From: Sphingorhabdus lacus
GTDB taxonomy: Bacteria > Pseudomonadota > Alphaproteobacteria > Sphingomonadales > Sphingomonadaceae
DNA length: 64,000 nt
Direction: 5' to 3'
Assembly: GCF_009768975.1 (NCBI RefSeq)
Contig: NZ_CP035733.1
Location: 620,001 to 684,000, forward strand
Each line of letters opens with the position of its first letter. The stretch's first letter is position 1. The position numbers and the translations under genes are program-made. Below the pieces are notes generated by a model that made no database searches, was not told the origin of the DNA, and saw only the letters and a list, made by a program, of their open reading frames with translations. This document shows, piece by piece, positions 57,584 through 64,000 of the stretch.

Positions 57584-58892
57584 TACCTTTAATGCTTTTC
57601 CTCAAATTATCCCAATAGATAAGGCGCTCGTTGACCTTGCGTTCAAAACCGCGCTCGACGGGCTGGTAAAGAGAGGCAGGAGGAACTTCATCTGGCCAAT
57701 AATTTGCGCCTGAAAAACCATCATCAGCGTCATGGTCATAGGCATAGCTTTTGCCATATCCAATATCCTTCATCAATTTCGTCGGAGCGTTCAGGATATG
57801 GGCAGGGGGCATGAGAGACCCCGTCTCCCGCGCCAATTTCCAGGCAGCCTTTTGCGCTTTATATGCAGCATTGGATTTGGGTGCGGTCGCGAGATACAGA
57901 CAGGCTTGTACGATCGCCAGTTCCCCTTCCGGGCTGCCGAGAAACTCATAGGCGTCTTTTGCGGCCAGACATTGGACAAGTGCCTGTGGATCGGCCAGAC
58001 CAATATCCTCGCTCGCAAAGCGGACAAGACGGCGCAGGACGTATAAGGGTTCTTCCCCGGCAACGAGCATACGTGCCATCCAGTAGAGAGCAGCCTGAGG
58101 GTCTGATCCGCGCAGACTTTTGTGGAGCGCGGAGATGAGGTTATAGTGACCCTCACGATCCTTGTCATAAACGGGCATGCGTTTCTGCAGGAGTGCAGCC
58201 ATCGCTGGAGGATCAAGGGGGTTTTCCAGAACAATGGAAAACAAGGTAGCTGCTTGATTCAGCAAAAATCGTCCATCGCCATCGGCACTGGAGATCAAGG
58301 CAGAGCGTGCGTCTACGGTAATTGGAAGCCCACGTTGTTCAGCGGCTTCGGCGCGGTCGAGCAATGTTCCCAGTGCTGCGTCGTCGAGGCGCCTCAAGAC
58401 CATGACTTGCGTGCGGGACAACAAGGCAGCGTTAAGTTCAAAGGACGGGTTTTCAGTAGTCGCGCCAACCAATGTCACGACCCCGCTTTCGACGAAAGGT
58501 AAAAACCCATCCTGTTGGGCGCGATTAAAGCGGTGTATCTCGTCGACAAATAACAGCGTTTGTTTGCCGGTGCGAGCCATCGTCTCGGCTTCGGCAAAGG
58601 CTTTCTTCAGATCGGCGACACCCGAAAATACCGCTGAAATAGGCTTGTAATGCATGCCAACGGCGTCTGCGAGCAAGCGAGCAATACTTGTTTTGCCGGT
58701 TCCGGGTGGACCCCATAATATCATGGACGACAATGTACCTGCCGCAACCATGCGCCCGATTGCGCCATCCAGGCCAGTGAGATGCTCCTGTCCGATGACC
58801 TCATCGAGCGATACAGGGCGCAGACGGTCGGCAAGCGGCGCATTAGCCTTGGGAATATCTTGTTGTTCCTGTGATCCGAACAAATCGGTCAT
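57576..58892 (-). CDS. rarA: Replication-associated recombination protein RarA/MgsA
   Basis: A 438-residue AAA+ ATPase related to clamp loaders, acting at stalled replication forks. RLRPVSLDEVIGQEHL starts it, Walker A is GPPGTGKTS, Walker B LFVDEIHRFN, and the C-terminal tetramerisation domain has PPASLYQPVERGFERKVNERL. The ATG at 58892 overlaps the glycosyltransferase stop by one base (TGATG); the frame to 58973 is rejected. Confidence 0.95.
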   Translation of the reverse strand: MTDLFGSQEQQDIPKANAPLADRLRPVSLDEVIGQEHLTGLDGAIGRMVAAGTLSSMILWGPPGTGKTSIARLLADAVGMHYKPISAVFSGVADLKKAFAEAETMARTGKQTLLFVDEIHRFNRAQQDGFLPFVESGVVTLVGATTENPSFELNAALLSRTQVMVLRRLDDAALGTLLDRAEAAEQRGLPITVDARSALISSADGDGRFLLNQAATLFSIVLENPLDPPAMAALLQKRMPVYDKDREGHYNLISALHKSLRGSDPQAALYWMARMLVAGEEPLYVLRRLVRFASEDIGLADPQALVQCLAAKDAYEFLGSPEGELAIVQACLYLATAPKSNAAYKAQKAAWKLARETGSLMPPAHILNAPTKLMKDIGYGKSYAYDHDADDGFSGANYWPDEVPPASLYQPVERGFERKVNERLIYWDNLRKSIKGNG

Positions 58893-60055
58893 CAAGCGGC
58901 CATGGCGCGTGCAGCCCGTTGCCGTATCAGGCGCACATAGGTGTCCGCAACGGTCTGGTTTATGGCGTCCCAACTATATTCCAAGGATCGCTGCTCGCCG
59001 ACCGACCCATGTTTCTGGCGCAGATTTTCGTCGGTGCAGTAGATTTGCAGAACATCGGCAAATTGGTTGATTGCACCGGGGATGATGAGGCGCCCGGACA
59101 TTTTATCTTCGACCAGACTTTGGCTGCCGGTGGCTTTTGCTGCAACGACAGGCAGAGCACAGGCCATGGCTTCCAGCGTCACATTGCCGAATGTTTCGGT
59201 CACGCTGGGGTTAAACAGCACATCCATCGCTGCGACCGCGCGACCTAGATCGGCGCCCCCTTGGAAGCCCACAAAGCGGGCATGTGGCAAACGACTTTCA
59301 AACCATCCGCGCGCTGGACCTTCGCCGATCACCATTACCTGATGGGGAACCTGACGCCGGTTCAACTGGTCGATAGTATCGGAAAAAACGTCCAGGCCCT
59401 TTTCCATCACAAGTCTGCCGAGGAAACCGATTACTGGTAGTTCATCGGTCAAACCTTGCGACCGCCTCCATTCAAGATCACGGCGTTGCGGATTGAAAAT
59501 GTCCCGGTCCACGCCTCTCGACCAGATGTCGATGTCGTAATTCATGCGCTGCTCGCGCAAAACCTGTGCAAAACTCTCTGACGGTGCCACCAGGGCATCA
59601 CATTTGCGGTAGAGCCTTCGCAACCAGGCTTCGACAAGAGGTTCCGCGAACGACATGTTGTAATAGCGGAAATATGTCTCGAACCGCGTGTGTACCGAGC
59701 ATAGCACAGGCAGGTTTCGTTTTTGCGCCCATTTCACGGCTTGTCGCGCAACGCGGTCTGGGCTCGAGATATGGACAACGTTAGGCGCAAATTGCGCAAG
59801 GTCGCGCTTCACTTTTGGCGATAACGACAGAGGAATACGATATTCGGGGCGGTTGGGAATTGCCATCGACGGTACGCTGACGAGATCGCCGGTCGGAGGA
59901 AATGCCGGATTTTCGACTGTCGGTGAATAAATGCGCACATGAGCGCCTTGACGCAGAAGATAACCAACCAGACGGTTTAAGGCCTGATTTGCGCCGTCGC
60001 GGACATAATTGTAATTGCCGCTGAAAAGCGCAATGCGAAGATTGCTCGTATGCAT
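58892..60055 (-). CDS. GT4-family glycosyltransferase
   Basis: A 387-residue glycosyltransferase of the GT-B fold. The N-terminal domain has LRIALFSGNYNYVRDGANQALNRL (in two runs), and the C-terminal donor-binding domain has FLGRLVMEKGLDVF, then PSVTETFGNVTLEAMACALPVV with the EX7E motif. Similar proteins are phosphatidylinositol or diacylglycerol mannosyl/glucosyltransferases; the acceptor is unknown. ATG 60055; a TTG at 60091 is less likely. Confidence 0.88.
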   Translation of the reverse strand: MHTSNLRIALFSGNYNYVRDGANQALNRLVGYLLRQGAHVRIYSPTVENPAFPPTGDLVSVPSMAIPNRPEYRIPLSLSPKVKRDLAQFAPNVVHISSPDRVARQAVKWAQKRNLPVLCSVHTRFETYFRYYNMSFAEPLVEAWLRRLYRKCDALVAPSESFAQVLREQRMNYDIDIWSRGVDRDIFNPQRRDLEWRRSQGLTDELPVIGFLGRLVMEKGLDVFSDTIDQLNRRQVPHQVMVIGEGPARGWFESRLPHARFVGFQGGADLGRAVAAMDVLFNPSVTETFGNVTLEAMACALPVVAAKATGSQSLVEDKMSGRLIIPGAINQFADVLQIYCTDENLRQKHGSVGEQRSLEYSWDAINQTVADTYVRLIRQRAARAMAA

Positions 60056-60171
60056 CGTTGGGCTTTTAGCCAGCGCTTTCCGGATTGCCAATGTGCAAGA
60101 TTATTTTCCTTCACGCGCCCGAAACGTTCGAATGGAGTTTTGGTTTGTTTAATTGCACGCTATCTTGAGCC

Positions 60172-60840
60172 ATGATTTTAAGCCAGATAGACACTCTGCT
60201 TATCGGCGGGCCGAAAGACTTTCGATCAGACGGCACAAAAAGCGCCATGGCGCGCGATCCGGTCGACCATCCGGTAATGCTACGCAAATTGGGCTTTGAG
60301 GGTGACCAAGTGGCGGATCCGACGGTGCATGGCGGCATAGACAAGGCAGTGCACTTTTATCCTGCAGAGCATTATCCCAAATGGATAGCCCATTTTGCCG
60401 CGCAGGACATGGCACATTCGTTGTTGGAAAAAGCCGGTGCCTTTGGCGAGAATATCAGCGCGTCCGGACTTACCGAAGAAAAGGTTCGGATCGGCGACCG
60501 TTACCGAATTGGCAAAGCTTTGGTCGAGATTTCGCAAGGGCGTCAGCCATGTTGGAAGATCGACCATCATTTTTCGGTGCTGGGACTGTCGGCATTGGTC
60601 ATCAAAACGGGGCGCTGCGGTGGCTATTTTCGAGTCATCGAAGAAGGGGAGGTCGCGCCTGCTGATCAGATCGTGCAAGTCGAGCAAGCCCCACATGATT
60701 GGACGATTCAACACGTCTTTCATTTGCTGATCGGAGGCGGACATCGTTCGCCTGATGCCGCCACAGAGTTGAAGGCACTTCGGGATTTATCGACACTTGC
60801 CGAGAGTTGGCGGGGCAGGGCGGCGAAACTTCTGCGGTAG
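60172..60840 (+). CDS. MOSC-domain protein (YiiM-like)
   Basis: A 222-residue MOSC protein, of the family that handles molybdenum-cofactor-bound sulfur. VADPTVHGGIDKAVHFYPAEHYPKW is the typical start of the MOSC core, with AGAFGENISASGL and the Cys in GRQPCWKIDHHF. YiiM of E. coli reduces hydroxylated nucleobase analogues. Cofactor binding is inferred from the family. Confidence 0.88.
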   Translation: MILSQIDTLLIGGPKDFRSDGTKSAMARDPVDHPVMLRKLGFEGDQVADPTVHGGIDKAVHFYPAEHYPKWIAHFAAQDMAHSLLEKAGAFGENISASGLTEEKVRIGDRYRIGKALVEISQGRQPCWKIDHHFSVLGLSALVIKTGRCGGYFRVIEEGEVAPADQIVQVEQAPHDWTIQHVFHLLIGGGHRSPDAATELKALRDLSTLAESWRGRAAKLLR

Positions 60841-60853
60841 GAACTCCGCAATG

Positions 60854-61792
60854 TTATGCGTTTTCGTCTTCTTCCGGAGATGTGGGGGCAAATAGTCGGA
60901 TTTTGAAGACTCGTTTGTCGTCGGCCTCTATGATTTCCAGCCGCCAGCCGCTTGCTTCGTGCAGCAGCATCTGTCCTGTATTCGGAACCTGACCCGCGAT
61001 AACAAAGGCAAGGCCGCCAAGGGTGTCGACATCTTCGTCGACCTCAGCAAGCTTTGCATCAATAGCTTCGGCGAGGTCGTCGAGTTCGACGCGGGCATCT
61101 GCTTCCCACATGCCGGGGTTGATTTGGAAGAGCATCTCTTCAGGTTCGTCGTCATGCTCGTCTTCAATTTCGCCGACAATCTCTTCAACGAGATCCTCGA
61201 TCGTCACCAGACCTTCGGTGCCCGAATATTCATCGAGCACGATGGCAAGATGTGTACGTGTGCGGCGCATTTCATCAAGGAGCGCGAGAACGCTCATATT
61301 CTGGGGAACAAAGCGCGGTTGACGAATGAACGCTTCGAGGTTGTCAGGAGTTTCTCGGCCTTCGGCAAGAACCGCAAATATATCCTTGATATGGATCATC
61401 CCCGTAATGCTATCTAGACTGTCACGGTAAACGGGCAGGCGACTATGGCCATGTTCTGCAAATGCGGCGACGCATTCGGCGAAACTCGCGCTTTCGTCGA
61501 TGGCAATGATATCGCTGCGTGTGACCATCACGTCATCGACGCGGTGCTCTGAAAAATGCAGTAAGTTGCGCAGCATGGTGCGCTCGACGGCCGTCAGATC
61601 ACCGTCATTATCCGGCTCCCCGCGATCGTCGCTGTCTTCTTCATGTTCGGCAATCGCTTCTTCAAGCTGTTCGCGTAGTGTCGGTTCGTGGTCGCGGCCG
61701 AAGAACATCGTCTTTAACCGCTGCCATATTCGTCCGTCGCTATCGTCGTCGCTGGCGGTTTTGACACCGCTAAAACTGTCACCCTCTGGCAT
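60854..61792 (-). CDS. CorC/HlyC-type protein with two CBS domains
   Basis: A 312-residue cytoplasmic protein: two CBS domains (about 75-200, with [20 protein letters not shown] and [16 protein letters not shown]), then a CorC_HlyC domain (about 220-300) with [16 protein letters not shown]. Homologues assist Mg2+/Co2+ efflux or membrane transport and lie next to ybeY in many genomes, as here. The full-length membrane form (DUF21) is missing, as in CorC itself. Confidence 0.9.
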   Translation of the reverse strand: MPEGDSFSGVKTASDDDSDGRIWQRLKTMFFGRDHEPTLREQLEEAIAEHEEDSDDRGEPDNDGDLTAVERTMLRNLLHFSEHRVDDVMVTRSDIIAIDESASFAECVAAFAEHGHSRLPVYRDSLDSITGMIHIKDIFAVLAEGRETPDNLEAFIRQPRFVPQNMSVLALLDEMRRTRTHLAIVLDEYSGTEGLVTIEDLVEEIVGEIEDEHDDEPEEMLFQINPGMWEADARVELDDLAEAIDAKLAEVDEDVDTLGGLAFVIAGQVPNTGQMLLHEASGWRLEIIEADDKRVFKIRLFAPTSPEEDENA

Positions 61793-61824
61793 TGGGGAAA
61801 ATCGGTACCTCTTTTTGCCCTGAA

Positions 61825-62331
61825 TTAGTCGCTATATGGATTGTGAAGGCCCATCGATGCAAGCGCTTTTACCTCCAGCGCTTCCATCGCTTCAGCCTCA
61901 TCGTCCTCGATATGGTCGTAGCCGAGCAGATGCAGCATACCATGGATCACGAGATGGGTCGCATGATGTGCAACCGGAATGCCCCTCTCTGCCGCCTCCG
62001 CCTTGCAAATTCCAAACGCAAGAATGATATCGCCCAGCATGATCTCCGGCGCATCGTAGGTGCCCTCCATCAAAGCATCCAGTTCGTCATCGTCGAGCAT
62101 CGGGAACGAGAGCACGTTAGTCGGCTTATCCTTCTCCCGCCATTCACGGTTCAGTGCGTGCACCTCTTCATTATCGGACAGTTTAATGCTGACGCTGACC
62201 GGAACAACAGGGTCCGCAAGTTCAGGCAAGGCAGCAAAGCGGACAGCTACATCTACCGCTTTCTCAACTTCAACCTGCCCGAAATCGCAATTGCCCCATT
62301 CCAGTCCGATCGTCAGATCGACATCAATCAT
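61825..62331 (-). CDS. ybeY: Endoribonuclease YbeY
   Basis: A 168-residue zinc metalloprotein for 16S rRNA 3'-end maturation and 70S quality control. The signature HGMLHLLGYDH gives the three His ligands, and the core has DKPTNVLSFP. The ATG at 62331 with GAGGGCGGGA upstream overlaps the phoH stop; earlier starts are possible. Confidence 0.95.
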   Translation of the reverse strand: MIDVDLTIGLEWGNCDFGQVEVEKAVDVAVRFAALPELADPVVPVSVSIKLSDNEEVHALNREWREKDKPTNVLSFPMLDDDELDALMEGTYDAPEIMLGDIILAFGICKAEAAERGIPVAHHATHLVIHGMLHLLGYDHIEDDEAEAMEALEVKALASMGLHNPYSD

Positions 62332-63319
62332 TCCCGCCCTCATAGGCATCGACAATTCGCCCGACGAGGGGATGTCGCACGACGTCGCTGCTGTTGAACC
62401 GGATGGTCTGGATGCCTTCGACGCCTTCAAGCCGCTGGACGGCATCGTTCAGGCCGGACATGCGTTCGCCACCAGGAATATCGACCTGATGGGGATCGCC
62501 GCAAATTACCATACGGCTGTTCATGCCAAAACGGGTCAGGAACATCTTCATTTGTGCGGCTGTCGTATTCTGGGCTTCGTCCAGGATGATGAAGCTGTCG
62601 GCAAGCGTCCGACCGCGCATGAAAGCGATGGGCGCGATTTCGATTTCACCTGATGCAATGCGCCGTTCGACCTGTTCGGCAGGCAGGCAATCATAAAGCG
62701 CATCGTAAATCGGCCTCAGATAGGGGTCGACCTTCTCTTTCATGTCGCCCGGCAGAAAGCCTAGTCGCTCACCGGCCTCCACTGCGGGCCGTGATAAGAT
62801 CAGGCGTTGAACCGCGCCCGTGATCAACATCGCGACAGCCTGCGCTACAGCAAGATAGGTCTTGCCGGTGCCTGCCGGCCCAAGTGCGAAGATAATCTCG
62901 TCGCGGGCGAGTGCTTCCATATAGGGTATTTGCGTTGCTGAGCGGGGCACCAGCGTCTTTTTGCGGGTGCGGATCATGATGCCCGGCGCATCGGACACTT
63001 CCTTGCGGACGATGCCTTCCAATGTCGGTTCAGCCGTCATGGCGATAATGGATTGAACAGCTTCAGCGTCGATATTCTCTCCACGCAGAACACGCGAGTA
63101 GATATCGTTCAATATATCCCGCGTCCTTGCGGTTGCTCCGGCTTCGCCTTCGATCTGCACACGATTACCGCGTGCGGAGATATAGACGCCGAGACGGTTT
63201 TCTATGGTGACCAGGTTTCGGTCGAATTCCCCGAAAACAGCATTGATCAGATGGGGTTTGTCAAAGCTCATTTCGAGCCGCGACATATCTCCGGCTTGCG
63301 CTTGCGCCCTTTTTGCCAT
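62324..63319 (-). CDS. PhoH-family ATPase (PhoL-like)
   Basis: A 331-residue P-loop protein. Walker A is GPAGTGKTYLAV, Walker B FIILDEAQNT, and the N-terminus has RGNRVQIEGEAGA (KH-like region). In many alphaproteobacteria the order miaB - phoH - ybeY - corC is fixed, as seen here. It probably helps RNA processing together with YbeY. Starts at ATG 63319, right after the miaB stop. Confidence 0.94.
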   Translation of the reverse strand: MAKRAQAQAGDMSRLEMSFDKPHLINAVFGEFDRNLVTIENRLGVYISARGNRVQIEGEAGATARTRDILNDIYSRVLRGENIDAEAVQSIIAMTAEPTLEGIVRKEVSDAPGIMIRTRKKTLVPRSATQIPYMEALARDEIIFALGPAGTGKTYLAVAQAVAMLITGAVQRLILSRPAVEAGERLGFLPGDMKEKVDPYLRPIYDALYDCLPAEQVERRIASGEIEIAPIAFMRGRTLADSFIILDEAQNTTAAQMKMFLTRFGMNSRMVICGDPHQVDIPGGERMSGLNDAVQRLEGVEGIQTIRFNSSDVVRHPLVGRIVDAYEGGND

Positions 63320-64000
63320 TCAGGCTGCTGCTCTCATTATCGGATCGCCTTTCAAACTTAGTGGTCCAGACTCACTCATCGTAACGGTGACAATATCACC
63401 GATAGTTAGCCCCGGCGCAAGCACATGCACGGATTGCAGCCATGGGGATTTACCGATTAGCTGTCCGGGCAATTTTCCGGGGCGCTCCAGCAAGACTTCG
63501 CAGATTTTACCCTCGGTCTGTGTGTTAAACGCGGTCTGGTCTGCCATCAGTTGCGCCTGCAACTGTTGAAGCCGATCATCCATAACGGATGTCGGGATCT
63601 GGTCTGCCATATCGGCGGCAGGCGTCCCGGGGCGGGGGCTGTATTTGAACGAGAATGCCTGTGCATAACCGACGGCGCGGACAAGGCTCATTGTATCTTC
63701 GAAGTCGGCATCGCTCTCGCCCGGAAATCCGACGATAAAGTCGCCCGACAGGGCGACATCTGGACGCACTGTCCGGACACGGTCCAAAATTCGCAAATAG
63801 CTGTCGCGGCTATGGCTGCGGTTCATGGCTTTCAAAATGCGATCCGACCCTGCTTGCACCGGTAGGTGAAGGAACGGCATCAGTTTTTCGACATCGCCAT
63901 GCGCAGCAATCAACCCGTCGGTCATGTCGTTGGGGTGGCTGGTCATATAGCGTATGCGGCGTACGCCGTCGATCCGGTCGAGTGCGCGGATCAGGCCGTC
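63320..64000 (-). CDS. miaB: tRNA methylthiotransferase MiaB, C-terminal part (runs off the window)
   Basis: The last 226 residues of MiaB, which adds a methylthio group to isopentenyl-A37 of tRNAs in a radical-SAM, Fe-S-dependent reaction. The fragment has [29 protein letters not shown] and [15 protein letters not shown], then a TRAM domain of about 65 residues at the end. The radical-SAM CxxxCxxC and start lie beyond 64000. Confidence 0.95.
   Translation of the reverse strand, partial: DGLIRALDRIDGVRRIRYMTSHPNDMTDGLIAAHGDVEKLMPFLHLPVQAGSDRILKAMNRSHSRDSYLRILDRVRTVRPDVALSGDFIVGFPGESDADFEDTMSLVRAVGYAQAFSFKYSPRPGTPAADMADQIPTSVMDDRLQQLQAQLMADQTAFNTQTEGKICEVLLERPGKLPGQLIGKSPWLQSVHVLAPGLTIGDIVTVTMSESGPLSLKGDPIMRAAA

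Overview
The window reads as a chromosomal core-genome segment of an alphaproteobacterium, most likely a member of Sphingomonadales (Sphingopyxis/Sphingorhabdus-like). Reasons: moderate GC; ATP12, SspB, CobS/CobT, RoxA-like and DUF2332 proteins; the hisBHAF gene order; a J-domain protein next to BolA; two large TonB-dependent receptors; and a SigF/NrsF pair. I see no phage genes, insertion sequences, CRISPR arrays or plasmid functions. Coding density is high, and many genes are joined by ATGA/GTGA stop-start overlaps.

Layout. 1-955: 5' part of aconitase. 1.2-6.5 kb: two small proteins, a PAS-GGDEF-EAL-PilZ protein, a DUF167 protein, an exported protein, a possibly frameshifted membrane protein and a lipoprotein. 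6.6-10.4 kb: an operon-like run crcB - RluA-type synthase - HAD hydrolase - small membrane protein - ATP12 - DUF3429. 10.4-13.7 kb: gmk, DUF2585, a small membrane protein, fumC and sspB. 13.8-16.5 kb: hisB-hisH-hisA-hisF. 16.5-17.7 kb: nrsF and sigF. 17.9-20.1 kb: groES-groEL with a perfect CIRCE operator. 20.3-28.9 kb: kup, an RluE-type synthase, a RoxA-like oxygenase, HPP protein, NTF2-like protein, 2-hydroxyacid dehydrogenase, cysS and a nitroreductase. 28.9-34.4 kb: cobT, a lipoprotein hydrolase, a peroxiredoxin, cobS and a J-domain protein, with bolA divergent. 34.5-38.4 kb: AraC regulator, pirin, epoxide-hydrolase-like protein, DUF2332 protein.

38.5-46.4 kb: hisG-hisD-nusB-thiL, a K+-independent proton-pumping pyrophosphatase and an S9 peptidase. 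46.5-51.2 kb: an acetyltransferase/JmjC-like gene pair convergent with a TonB receptor that carries a Gly/Pro-rich insert. 51.4-53.4 kb: infA, maf, a short RNase E/G homologue and yacG, then tRNA-Phe. 53.6-56.2 kb: second TonB receptor. 56.4-64 kb: DUF2256 mini-protein, tRNA-Thr, a predicted RNase-H-fold protein, rarA, a GT4 glycosyltransferase, a MOSC protein, a CorC-type CBS protein, ybeY, phoH and the 3' part of miaB.

How the genes work together. Six histidine genes sit in two loci about 22 kb apart, and the short HisG implies a HisZ partner outside the window. Translation and RNA genes (infA, nusB, cysS, two pseudouridine synthases, ybeY, RNase E/G, miaB, two tRNAs) and protein-quality genes (groESL, sspB, J-protein) dominate. 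No obvious new system is present. The best leads are the CobS/CobT AAA+-VWA neighbourhood with no other cobalamin gene beside it, the acetyltransferase-JmjC pair, the TonB receptor insert, the PilZ-tailed c-di-GMP protein near an FlbD-like mini-protein, and several palindromic intergenic elements.
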